DNA from: Durusdinium trenchii
Taxonomy: Eukaryota; Sar; Dinophyceae; Suessiales; Symbiodiniaceae
Direction: 5' to 3'
Assembly (NCBI GenBank): GCA_963970005.1
Contig: CAXAMN010028917.1
Span: forward strand, 243,014-307,013
DNA length: 64,000 bases
The position numbers and the translations under genes were made by a program. Below are positions 54,475 through 64,000 of this stretch, piece by piece. A model generated the notes under the pieces. The model ran no database searches. It worked only from the letters and a program-made list of their open reading frames with translations, and was not told the DNA's origin. The number at the start of each line of letters is the position of its first letter. Position 1 is the stretch's first letter.

Positions 54475-55888
54475 TTATTCTTCCCTTTCTCTCCTCCTTT
54501 CTGCTTGTAAGAGGGATCTGAAGTGGGTGCAGGCTTTCCTTTTCCTTTGGGCTGTTGCTCTCCTTCTCCTCGCTGCGCCATGCCATGAGGTCAATTTCCG
54601 ATGGAACGATTTCGAAATTCGTCCCTCGCGCTCCTTGCTGCTTCCACCTGCTCGGCGGGCTCTGCGATTCGGACTTGCTCGGCGTTCACCAACTCCAGCT
54701 GACGCGAAACCGAATAGTGCCCACTGCCCACCCCGGAGGGTCGTCTCTAGCGACTTCGCTCGTTGGACGAGCACATCAAGCGCATTCGCCACCTTCCGGC
54801 GCAACAGCAAGTCCGTGACCTGAGCAACCGTCAACAATTCTTGCCATAGCACCGGACTAGCAAGAGCCTGTAAGTGCTGGTGCGCGTACATGCTGAAGAG
54901 GGGGCTCAGCTGGTCACGGGACACACTGTGTAGTTCGCCCCGCGAGGACAAGAGGTGTTCCCGCACGTTTTCAATCGCCTGGGCGGTCAATGCCCCGGGG
55001 CACCTCTCGCTCAGTCTTCGCACCCGGCGGGTTTCATCGAAAAGAGGTCCATCCTCCTCCGACCCCTTCTCAGCCTCACTGGAAGACGACGACGAGGAAC
55101 CTGAATCTGTCGACTCTGACCTCTTCCTCTTCTTGTCTTTCTTTTTGCTAACCCTCCTGGCCTTCTTCATGAGTCTCTTCCGCCGGGGTACGTTGGGATC
55201 CAAGCAGGTGTTGCTGAAGAGGGCTCGAGCGGTCTTCTGGCCTCTCTCAAGCTCTTCTTCCTCCTCCCTCTTCACCAGCAACTCCTCATATTCCTTCTCT
55301 GCTGTCCTCTCCTTCTTTTTCTTCTTTTTCTCCTTTGCTCCTGAGCCTCTTGCCGGCGACTTGCTTTTGTCCTTCTCCTTCTCTGGCTTGGGAGGTTTAT
55401 CACCTCCCCTCCCCTTTCCTCGTTCTGCAGCCAGTTCACGAAGTCCCGCCAGCTCATCGATCTCGCCTCCCTCAGTGCCTTTGGCGGGAAGTAGATTGGT
55501 GTGCCAAGGTTTGGGAGCCACGGTTGTATCCCAATACCCCCTGGCGTGGAAGTAGGCGTCACCGGTTGTCAGCTGGGGGCACCCTGCGGGACAGGCATGA
55601 ACTTTCACTGTCCGTGAACTACTGCCCCCAAACCTCTCTAGGATTCTGTCCGTGAGCGTCCCACTCAACTCAAACTCTACCTCCTCTTCTGATGGCCTGA
55701 TGCTCCGAATCCTTCCAGCCACTTTGGCATGCGCTCCATAGTATGAAGTCTCTCCCAACTCCACAATCTCCAGCCTCTTCATCAGGTCTTTCCTCCTCTC
55801 TCTCCTCCTCAGCTGCTGCCCGAGCTGGCCTCCTCATTCGGCCCACTCGAGACGGCGCTGCTGCCGGTCTTCGAAGTTTGGGAGCCAT
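54475..55888 (-). CDS. Retroelement ORF2: Gag-like protein
   Basis: ATG at 55888 (MAPKLRRPAAAPSRVGRMRR). After an acidic stretch a one-base shift (about 55785-55800) leads to MKRLEIVELGETSYYGAHAK, a small conserved-looking domain with VKVHACPAGCPQLTTGDAYF. A Lys/Glu and Ser-rich disordered part follows, then a helical part (NVREHLLSSRGELHSVSRDQ, LLTVAQVTDLLLRRKVANAL) and a very basic tail. Such a layout fits a nucleocapsid-type protein. It stops 14 bases before the next ATG. Confidence 0.6.
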
Positions 55889-55896
55889 GACTCCCC

Positions 55897-56767
55897 TCAC
55901 CACCTGCTGCGATAGTTTTTCCGGTCGTAGAGCTCCTGCTTGGCACGTTTGGTCACACCCTTGTTGGTCCCTTCACTCCACCTGGGATGGTTTGAATAAG
56001 GAACTGGGCCTCGCCACCCACTGCCGGGAAGCTTGTCTCGACCTGCAGCCGGCGGGATCAACGTCTCTCGAGGCGGTGGATGATCAGGTGTACGAGGTGA
56101 CTTGGGAGCTCGTTGACTTGGCCGTGGACGAAGAAAGGCTTCCCTCTCAATACCACTGCTAGCCCGTACGGAGCTCTCCTCTCCCCTACTCTCACCTGCT
56201 CTGGGAGAATGATCCTCCCGTTTCTTCCGCCTAGTTCTTGATCCGCTCACTGACCTGGACTTGCTATCACGCTTTCTTCTCTTGTCCTTCTCCCTTTGCC
56301 TCTGAGGTGTGCGGCTCCTAGCCCTTTTCTGCTCCTCCTCAACTTTCTTCCTTGGCAAACCTTTACTTCCTTCACTCTTTGTTGCTTCGACAGGCTCTTT
56401 CTTTTCTTCTTTTTTCGCTGACCTTTCTCTTCTCTGCCTCCTCCTTTAACCCCTCTCCTTTTCTCTCCTCAGCTTTCTGGGCTCCTGACCCTCCTCCTGC
56501 CCTGGGAGAACTATCTCCCCTTGCTCGATCCTCTGCCGCCTTCTTCTTGGGAGCACTCACTCCCTTCCGTGGGCTCTCCTCGTCCGGCACCAAGCGAGTG
56601 ATGGAGTAGAAGGCGGAGTCCAGGATTTTCGTGACCTTGGCAAAGGCTTCAAGGGTCGCAGGAAGCCACTCAGCTGCTATGGCAGCCGCGATCCGTCTCT
56701 GTGATTGGCACACAGGACAGTCTTCACCTAACAACTGCCACTTGCGGCAACCACCGCACACGGGCAT
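55897..56767 (-). CDS. Retroelement ORF1: zinc-ribbon N-terminus, RS/KE-rich
   Basis: ATG at 56767. The N-terminus is MPVCGGCRKWQLLGEDCPVC, a C-x2-C-x9-C-x2-C arrangement that could bind zinc. A helical part (AAIAAEWLPATLEAFAKVTK) follows, then a basic/acidic low-complexity region with SR and RS pairs (RSRTPQRQREKDKRRKR), and the C-terminus is YDRKNYRSRW. A frame break lies in T6 at 56410-56415; one base fewer joins the two halves. It ends 8 bases before the Gag-like ATG. Likely a nucleic-acid-binding structural protein. Confidence 0.6.
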
Positions 56768-56837
56768 CAAACAGCTTCGAGCCCAATGCTACGTGGAAAC
56801 CAATACTGATTCGTGTTTAGTTATGGGGGCATTTAAC

Positions 56838-56853
56838 CATATATATATATATA
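56838..56853. repeat. (AT)n microsatellite
   Basis: Short AT run just upstream (element sense) of ORF1. Could be part of the element's leader or a flanking repeat. Confidence 0.8.
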
Positions 56854-57479
56854 TCTCTTTCTCACCATCCCTCGTCGACATGGAAGGCTCAACATCACAT
56901 GACATGTGTCTGCATGCGCTTAGAAAAAGTTTGGATTCCATGAGGTTCCCCTGGGTCAGATTGCCTGGATGAGGAAAACGAGCCAACCCATTCTAGGGCG
57001 ATGAACCAGCGCGATTCCAGCATGACCCACCCATCATGCAGCTTTTATGCGTTGGTGATGCCAAGGAGCCTGTCCTTAGCACTAAGCATCGTCTGCATTT
57101 TGGAAAGATCGTATAAAGTTCGAGGAGTTGAAGATGTGTGCATTCCTTCCTGAACAATCAACCCTTGCAGTATCAATGGGGTGCTGAAATGAGCACCCCC
57201 CCAATTATGATAATTATGTTGAGGACTGAGACTCTCAGCACCTCCACTCTGGAGGATGGATCTTTGAATCCCTCCTTCCAAGTTCCAAAAAGGCTTCGAG
57301 GCTCGAGGAGGCTCGGCAAGGCTGCGGTGCAGATGCTTCATCCCAACGGAGGGCCCACCCAAGGCAGGTGCTCCACCAAGTATCCCAACGAGGGCCGGCG
57401 TCGGACCCCTCGCACGCAGTTAGGAGTGTTGAAAGCTTCACCGCATCCAAAAGCTAGCCATCAAGGTCCATCAAGCTTC

Positions 57480-58200
57480 TTTGCCTGGATTAGGAGGTAC
57501 ACATGCTTAGGACAAACTTGGTACTTCAGGACCTTCAGAACGCTTTCCCATGCGCATCCGGCCCTTTTGATCCCTTTTGCCTCCACTTGGGTCAGCTGCT
57601 GAGAGGCGCGCTTCTCCATCCTGGCGAGATGTCGCCACACCCAGCGGTGGATTTTGGTAATTGGTCTGTGGATGTGCAGAGTTGACGCACGTGCGTCTGC
57701 TTCTTGTGCGAGGAAATGACCTCCACAACCCCTTTTTGTTGGGGGTCAAACCACTCCATGAGAACGTGCTTATGTCGTCCCACGATTGGCACATGTCTCC
57801 ATCCTGCACGATCCGGGAGACCGCTGGACGGGGTTTCCCAAACTTTCTATGGATGTGTGATGTGTTCGTCAAAGCAAGCAAAAAGCCCATGAGTCAGGAA
57901 CGCAGTGACAGAGCATACCCTGCGAATCCAGAAGATGCACAGGAAGATTTCTCAGCTGCTAAATGGGACATGTGTAATTGGCTTCCCTATACATCCTCAC
58001 TGGATCGTGTCGTCGTTTTGGCCGTCACAGGACGCCCAACACCCAACGAGTACGACCCAACAAACACCAATGTCCCAAACCCAAACTGTGGCTTTTGGGT
58101 GCTGAGCGGCTCGCCGCGAAGAGCTGTAATCTCCTCCAACGGCTCGGCTCGCTGTGCAACGGAGCTGTTGCGAAGCACAAGATTGGTCGCCCACACACCC
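57480..58200 (-). CDS. Candidate exons, unrecognised
   Basis: Minus-strand pieces VLRNSSVAQRAEPLEEITAL with RGEPLST (about 58080-58170) and SADPSGGKRDQKGRMRMGKR with SEG (about 57540-57625) read as short exons. The strand agrees with other weak exons to the right. No family recognised. Confidence 0.25.
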
Positions 58201-58964
58201 GAGCGATGGGACATATGAATATGCCGAACCGTCAACCACCCCTGGCCTGATTGGATTTTGGGCGGGAAAACCGGCGTCCAAACACAAAGTGTGGTCACGG
58301 CAATCTTCCACCCCGACCAATTCCGCTGCATGGATGGGACTTGGAGAAGGATTTGCGGTGAGGATCATGGTGCAGCTGTAGGGGTGAACGAGGACGTTTC
58401 ACGCAGGTCCTGGGAAGTTCTTGGGAAGTTTTACAATCCATACACTCCCTGGGGAATTACATGGAATTACTATATCATGGGAGTTACATAGAATACATTT
58501 AACAAAAGGGAACATGGTCTTCATTATGGTTTTCCCGGTGGCCACGTCTTTGTGTGGAGTGCCTTTCAATCGATTTCTGAAGGAATCTCAGACCATGGAG
58601 TCGAGTCAGAAAAATTTGCCCAATTGGTGCCTTGGAGGTGACAGGCCTGAATCTGCAAGCGGCTGTCATCCGGACCTAGCCACCTAGCCACTGAGAATCA
58701 CTAGTTAGTGCGGAAAAACACAAAACATACATATTGGAGCTCAAGTCTTTCACAAGACTTGTGACTATACATGCAGCAACCACAAGCCCCTTAGCTCTAG
58801 GCTTTTACTGGTAACTGGATGTAACTGGTATAAGAGGGGTGTGTCAAACAAAATCTTTGCATCTTCCCCAGTCCTCTGACCCACCATGACCATAGCTGGT
58901 TGCTGGAAACAACAAACACATAAAACATATTGGAAACATGCGTTCTGCATGTTTCTGCCTGTTC

Positions 58965-59150
58965 CCCCTCCGTGTTGGACCTCAGTTTCTGCCTAATCGT
59001 TTCTGCCACCGACACCGTGTCATGCGGCGCCGTCCGTGGAAGCCACAACGAAACGAACGATCGGCGGGCTCGTGGGACGCGAGGTGTTCTCGGCTCCTTC
59101 TGCAGTTCCGTGCGGATGATGGTGGAGTCCTCACCGCGAAGAAAGGCTGA
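58965..59150 (-). CDS. Candidate exon, unrecognised
   Basis: After TTTTTCTCAG on the minus strand the frame reads FLRGEDSTIIRTELQKEPRT, PRVPRARRSFVSLWLPRTA and PHDTVSVAETIRQKLRS. GC-rich with good coding character and a polypyrimidine acceptor. Confidence 0.4.
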
Positions 59151-59744
59151 GAAAAATCGGGAGTGTGGGAAAACATGGTCGTACAAGTGTGGTGGGAGTG
59201 ACACTTCCAGGATCCATGTGAGAATTTGAGGGAACTGCAAGCATCGAAGTGGTTGAAGTCAGAGGTGAAAGTCCAAGAGTGCCCGATGTCTTCACATCTC
59301 TCCAAGTGCTTTCAGCAGAATCGGATAATGCCGATATCAGTGCGGTCACGCAAATGTGATGCAGACGATGCTTCTAAGTCAGCCTTGCAGAACTGAAATA
59401 GTCAGCAACCTCCATAATCACATGCAAGCATACACTTAAGAAATTTTAAGAGCAATGCACTGTACAGTTGGGAACCTCTGGTTCCAAAGACTGAAGCCGC
59501 TGCTTCCCCTGGTGTCCGCAACAAAGCTCATCGCTGCAATGAACGTCTTCTGAGGCGAACAGGATCAGTGCACTGAAGTTCAAGAATCGGCCCTTTTCAA
59601 CTGGATTTGAGGTATGTAGATCCTGAAACAAGCACATCGAATCGAAAAGCCTATCTGAAATGGCGAGTTTCAACACAACCCTGTGGTGCAGGGACTCCAA
59701 GCACTTTAGTCTAAGTGGTAGCAGCGACTCCACGCTCCCAAGAT

Positions 59745-59945
59745 GTCTTCCAGCTGCCGCTGATACGGCCTCCCCAAATCCCAGCGAATGGGTCCTGGGA
59801 AGAAACGGAACCCATAGGGCCTTTGAACTCCTCCTGCGCCGCGTTTGGTGCGTCGTGCGCTTCGTCCAAAGCTTTACCAACCATGGCCCGGGTGGAACCG
59901 CCCAAGACGCCCGCCGATGTAGTTCGACGAAACCAAGACCCTTGC
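59745..59945 (-). CDS. Candidate exon, unrecognised
   Basis: Minus strand reads RTTSAGVLGGSTRAMVGKAL, DEAHDAPNAAQEEFKGPMG and SVSSQDPFAGIWGG. Plausibly upstream of the 59.1-kb exon in the same gene. Confidence 0.35.
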
Positions 59946-60262
59946 ACCCCATGTGGGGCTGCACAGGAGGTTCAAACCTGCTGGATTTGGGGATTTCATG
60001 GGATTTCATACCTGTAGGGTAAAGCAATAGATCAGGAGTCCAAGGATTGCCACGGGGTGCAGAAACACCAGCATGTTGACCCATGCCGACCATGCTGTTC
60101 CAGAACAACTGTTTGAAAGTTCACCTCACCGCCTTTCCCCCGAATCCGTAGAATCCAACCTTTGTTGAAGGGAGAAGGTGGAACCATGGCCTCGGTCGAA
60201 GGTCCTCATCTTCCAAGCATGCTACAGGGGAACCATGTCCATATAGATGTCCATACCTAGAG

Positions 60263-60334
60263 CCTTTTTGTGACCTCTGTTTTTGACCCTATTTTTGGTG
60301 GTTGTTGGTTGACCCTATAGAGGTCACAAAAAGG
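60263..60334. repeat. MITE hairpin, family 4
   Basis: CCTTTTTGTGACCTCT (60263-60278) and AGAGGTCACAAAAAGG (60319-60334) are perfect 16-bp inverted arms; GGTCAA/TTGACC words pair further inside. A diverged relative, GTTTGTGACCTCTATTTTGG, is at about 42149. Confidence 0.8.
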
Positions 60335-60365
60335 CACCAGGTACAAGTAGATACATGGACAACAC

Positions 60366-60452
60366 AATCCAGGACCACGGAAAGGGTGGTTTATGGACAC
60401 CCCTGACTATGTATTTTCCGTCCAATAACCACCCCTTCCGTGGTCCTGGATT
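60366..60452. repeat. MITE hairpin, family 5
   Basis: AATCCAGGACCACGGAAAGG and on to GTGGTT (60366-60391) pairs with the 60427-60452 arm with one mismatch over 26 bp. Confidence 0.85.
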
Positions 60453-62104
60453 ATGCTTTTAGTCAGGAAGACTTGTTCAACCGACGTCTTCTTCTTCCTG
60501 GTTCAGGGCTCGACCCCAAGAACCGCAGCCCAGCCCCCAGACCTCCGGCTTCTGCAGACGGCTCTCCAAGTCTTCACACCTTGCATGTTGAAGCTGTAAA
60601 TGCATGTCCAATTTCAGAGGGAGACCCCCAATCGCCTCCCTGGGTAGACTTGGATAGACTGGTCTATCTGCATAGTTTTTCATCGATGCTCTTTGTTCCA
60701 GAGGGTCGTTGCCTGGGACGTCTCCCTATTTGAGCTACACACCCAGCGCTGTGAAGAAGTCAATGTCGAGAGTTACCAAGCGCTTCTGGTCCTTTCCTCC
60801 GGTGAAGCCGAAGCCTAGATGTTTTCAGTGCTGGGACCAGTAGATCTTCTAGTTAGATACCTTTTACTCACAAGAAGGGTCCAGAAAGACCTGGGTAGTG
60901 AAAGATCTCACCAAGTGAAGCCTGTATGTGTGAAATAGTATCGCGTTTGATCTTCTGTGGACCAGTCGCTGTGACTCACAAGTGAGGTACCTTTGACTCA
61001 CAGTCGTGACTGCTTCTCGGAGCAAACAACTCCAATGCGCGCAAACGGTGAACACATTTTCCCCAGCGCCTTCGCTGAAGCCTCAGTACTGGTAACCAAG
61101 GCAGTCGGACGTGGGGGTCGACACGCTTGGCAAGGAATGCTCCAAATCCGCCTAAAACTTTTGAGAATGATGATGAATGTCAGAATACCGAGTTACAGTA
61201 TCTGAATATACATGAATAAACCTCCCAGACTAGATTCTGACAATGATTCATCATTATTTTTTTGATTGACCTAACTCAAGAATATCTCGAGTTACGTTGC
61301 ATTGAGAATAATGGCAGATCATGGAGCATCTGCAAGTATAGGGAAGTGGCAAGTCCACCATGTGGAAATGGCCCCTCAAATCTAAGAGAATCTGATTATG
61401 TCACTGTCAGTCTGTCTGTTGGCTCTTGCAGTCAGCCTACCCTCCTATGATGTTCATTGACTTTCACAGGACAAAGATGAATAAAGTGGGTGGCGGAGAA
61501 CTGTAGCCCCAAGGGTGGGTGATTGACCTTTTATCTACTGCAAAGCTCTGGTCCGCCTCTTGATGTTTTGTGTTGTTTTTCCGCTCCTTTTCAAGCGATC
61601 ATGTCCGGAATTCCAAAGTGGGTCTGTAGACAGGAAGTGGCGCTGTTTGAGTAGCCTGATTCCAGCTGGGGCCCCTGAGGAGAAGTCAAAGGAGGAAACC
61701 AACACAAAAAGGGCACAAGACCAATGAGATACTCAGCAGCACGAGATACGAAAGTCAAGAACAAATGTCGGATCTATAGCAGGGATGTATTTGTCACCTC
61801 TTTGCGCATGCATGCGCGTGCATGCGCGTGCAATGTCTAATGATGAGCTTCCACACCTTGATCCCCAAATCAGCCTACAGTCTACATCGATGTATCTTGA
61901 TGTGCCACACGTGGCATTGCAGAATGCAGGTCCGAGAGTCCTCCGGATTCCTTTCAAGACTTGGATCTTGGACTTCCAATAGCTGCTTCCACTACTTTCC
62001 ACTACATAATTACGTTCAAAACTGTTAATTGCGAATGCATTGACTTTCCACACCTTCACTTCCACCCAAACGCATCCAGATCGCCACTCCTTCCTCTTGT
62101 TTCA

Positions 62105-62220
62105 CCCGTTTCCACCGAAGTCCCGCCGTTTTCGTCCCGTTGCCGTCTCCACCGGGCCAGGCAGCGCGTCAGCTGCAGCGGTGTGACGATCCACCTCCCT
62201 CACCGCGGCCTCCCGGCGTG
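62105..62220 (-). CDS. Candidate exon, unrecognised
   Basis: Minus strand reads PSRREAAVREVDRHTAAADA then LPGPVETATGRKRRDFGGNG. Ala/Arg-rich, GC-rich. Confidence 0.3.
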
Positions 62221-62539
62221 ACGGCGCTGTTTGGCTGCCCACTGCTGTAGATGAAGCGTGGATGAATGGATGGCACCCGGTGGGTCTGAATGGATGAAAG
62301 GATGGCACCCCTGGTGTCTTCCAAGGAATCACCATGCCATCCACTTCCATCCATATGTGATGTGTTCGTGATTGAGTGGTGTAACTCCATGGTGAACATG
62401 TATAATGGGAACATCACCCAATGGACACCCTGTCTCTCAAACCCAGCTGGGTCATCTCTACCCCCCCAACTGATGTAATTATCTAATACCTAGCAACAAC
62501 CTTAGGAAGTAGAAACTTCTACTCCCACTTCTCCTCCCC

Positions 62540-62670
62540 ACCCTCCTCCACCCTCCACTCGCCTCCAGGCGGTTGCGCAACGCAGCTGCTTCGATATTCT
62601 GGTGCTGTTGGTGCTCCGCCATCCTCCAGGCGCCGGGCGAGCCGTCGACCCCGGGGTCTCTCCCGGTGGA
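62540..62670 (-). CDS. Candidate exon, unrecognised
   Basis: Minus strand reads GVDGSPGAWRMAEHQQHQNI then EAAALRNRLEASGGW, helical. Confidence 0.3.
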
Positions 62671-62944
62671 ATTGGATTCAATTGGTTCATCCTCATCCAT
62701 TCCATTGGAATCAATACCATTCGTTATGGTATTTCTCCATTCCATTCAATTGGTTCCGAAGTTAAGAAAAGCTCGGAGATGTTACATGGAATGTGTAGAG
62801 GTGGTCTTCGAACAAACAGGGGGCATCACTTTTTGAAGATCTCACAGACACACCAAGGATCATGTCCCGCATTATCGACATACAGAAACACCGGTAGAAA
62901 TCACAAGATGTCCCCGAGTTCGGTGGATTAAAGCCTGATATCCT

Positions 62945-63250
62945 GACACTTCTCCTTCCTGAATCCGATCCCACAGGCCCCCGCGGCTCCTGCGGTCCAG
63001 CTCTTCACACTTCTTCCAAGCATCAGAACCTGAAACGGAAAACACAATGCCAAACATTGCCAAACCCAGTCGCTCAAGCGGCAGCCGGTGTTCTTTTTCA
63101 CACCCCAAACAGCAGCCAGCCACGCAAGTCTCGCGCGGTTCCAGCGAGGTCTCAAGTCCCGCGCAGTGAGAAACCATTCCCTCCGAGTTCCCCGCCCACG
63201 TCGTCACGCAAGCGCTGCACCTGCAGCGCGGACCAAAGACAGAGACACAG
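62945..63250 (-). CDS. Candidate exons, unrecognised
   Basis: Two pieces: SALQVQRLRDDVGGELGGNG with FSLRG (about 63160-63245) and GSDAWKKCEELDRRSRGGLW with DRIQEGEVSGYQA (about 62945-63030). Both have exon-like composition on the minus strand. Confidence 0.3.
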
Positions 63251-63327
63251 ACAGTAGGCACCGCAACGAGATGGGCACAGGCCCATGCGGAGTCTGGAGC
63301 CCACCACTTCCCCAACAATCGGTTCTG

Positions 63328-63405
63328 GTGTGTATGTGTGTGTGTGTAGAGAGAGAGAGAGAGTCAGAGAGAGAGAGAGAGAGTCAGTCAGAGAGAGAGA
63401 GAGAC
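63328..63405. repeat. (GT)n and (GA)n microsatellites
   Basis: TGTGTGTGTGTG followed by three GA-repeat blocks separated by GTCA units. Confidence 0.95.
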
Positions 63406-63936
63406 GCAAAAATACAAAAAGTAAGAGAGCTCAACACGTGCCAGCTCTATAGTTTCTCATTGAACGTTTTGGTGCAACGGAGACGCGGGAACGGTCTGCT
63501 GCTGCCTCCGTCGGGCAGTCCCGTCACGACTTTGATCGGTTGTGTTGGATCGGCTCCAGTCGGCGGCACGGGGAACGGAATTTGACATGGCAATTGGCAA
63601 TTCTACAAACAGCTGTTGACCGTGAGAATGTTGACCAATCCAGTCCCAGAATCCCTGGCATAGGGGGGGCTCGTTCATCAAAAGCCTACATTAGAATGGG
63701 ACGTGAGGTTGCTAAGACATCCAAGATGGCGCCACTCCATGTCAAGCCAACAGTCCTCCAAGTGCGGAGAGCGGTTCCCCAAGAAAAGACCTGGTTTGCG
63801 AGGTCAGGGTCTTCAACTCTTCAACTCTTCAACTGTTCAGCTTCTTCCGAAGCTCAGAGGTAAGCCCTGAATGTCCGCCTCTCCACCTCTCCCCAAATGA
63901 TGACACCCCGCATCGATGTCACGTCTGCAGCTAAGG

Positions 63937-64000
63937 CAATGGATGAAACACAAGGGGTGAATGAAGGGGGCACGAGGGGGCAATGGATGAAACACAAAGG
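63937..64000. repeat. Start of a 42-bp tandem repeat at the right edge
   Basis: GGCAATGGATGAAACACAA occurs at about 63937 and 63979, separated by GGGGTGAATGAAGGGGGCAC and a short tail. The array probably continues past the window. Confidence 0.7.

Larger units (their letters stand above)
49414..56770 (-). mobile_element. DIRS-like tyrosine-recombinase retrotransposon carrying a DNA methyltransferase
   Basis: Minus-strand order: a Cys/RS-rich ORF, a Gag-like ORF, a protease-less Pol region with reverse transcriptase and RNase H, a C5 cytosine methyltransferase embedded in RNase H, and a tyrosine recombinase. A recombinase in place of a DDE integrase places it with DIRS-like elements. The recombinase would integrate a circular cDNA without a target duplication. 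No terminal repeats could be recognised; the right (5') end is taken at the first ORF and the left end touches a 10-N gap. Reading frames are broken at several points, mostly by runs one base too long. Methyltransferases captured by retrotransposons have been published for dinoflagellates (de Mendoza and colleagues, 2018, from memory); whether this arrangement is the same is not checked. Confidence 0.85.

Noticed and set aside
53885..55555. Plus-strand frames of 312 and 221 codons
   Set aside because: Opposite the retroelement Gag and Pol ORFs, and Ser/Leu/Pro-rich as expected of a complement.
1..64000. tRNA, rRNA, CRISPR arrays, riboswitches or bacterial promoters
   Set aside because: No cloverleaf, rRNA core or regular spacer-repeat array was seen, and the genome is eukaryotic; no feature could be supported.

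Overview
The window looks like nuclear DNA from a dinoflagellate, most likely a symbiodiniacean or close relative. Genes are cut into many short exons. Recognisable exons are joined at AG|G 3' splice sites, and some introns fit GC or GA 5' ends. One locus carries a near-complete reverse complement of the dinoflagellate spliced-leader 3' half. Most of the remaining DNA is intron or intergenic sequence filled with small hairpin (MITE-like) repeats and microsatellites. I see no bacterial-type operons, rRNA, tRNA or CRISPR. Exon limits are estimates made by eye, and all family assignments come from motifs, not searches.

Layout. (1) 1-3167, minus strand: one reading frame with no stop codon for 1055 codons. 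It runs from a 100-N gap off the left edge and encodes a proline-rich, acidic polyprotein ending in a HAD-phosphatase-like domain. (2) About 7.5-17.7 kb, minus: eleven exons spelling the first transmembrane domain (TM1 to TM6) of an ABCB/P-glycoprotein-type transporter; no convincing nucleotide-binding domain was found. (3) About 19.3-22.8 kb, plus: a multi-exon transposase-like protein with DGMDQAKW, DNTVRENKN and VGHTH motifs. (4) 24.7-26.4 kb, plus: a compact five-exon C5 cytosine DNA methyltransferase carrying motifs I, II, IV, VI, VIII and X. (5) About 26.7-36.2 kb, plus: exons of one or more unrecognised proteins, including a 2-kb Lys/Glu-rich, nuclear-looking segment with an internal duplication. 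(6) About 37-46 kb: weak candidate exons among repeats. (7) 49.4-56.8 kb, minus: a DIRS-like tyrosine-recombinase retrotransposon with Cys/RS-rich ORF, Gag-like ORF, reverse transcriptase, RNase H, a complete cytosine methyltransferase lying inside the RNase H domain, then the recombinase. (8) About 57.5-63.3 kb, minus: further weak candidate exons.

The main theme is cytosine methylation. Two unrelated-looking methyltransferases sit in one 64-kb stretch: a spliced, gene-like one on the plus strand, and one carried by a retroelement on the minus strand. In the element the methyltransferase lies between the first catalytic Asp of RNase H and the later Glu/Asp residues, so it interrupts that fold. 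Many frame breaks, in both the element and the genes, coincide with homopolymers that are one base too long (G6, A8, T6, C6, A4). They may therefore be assembly errors rather than decay, and the retroelement could be closer to intact than it appears.
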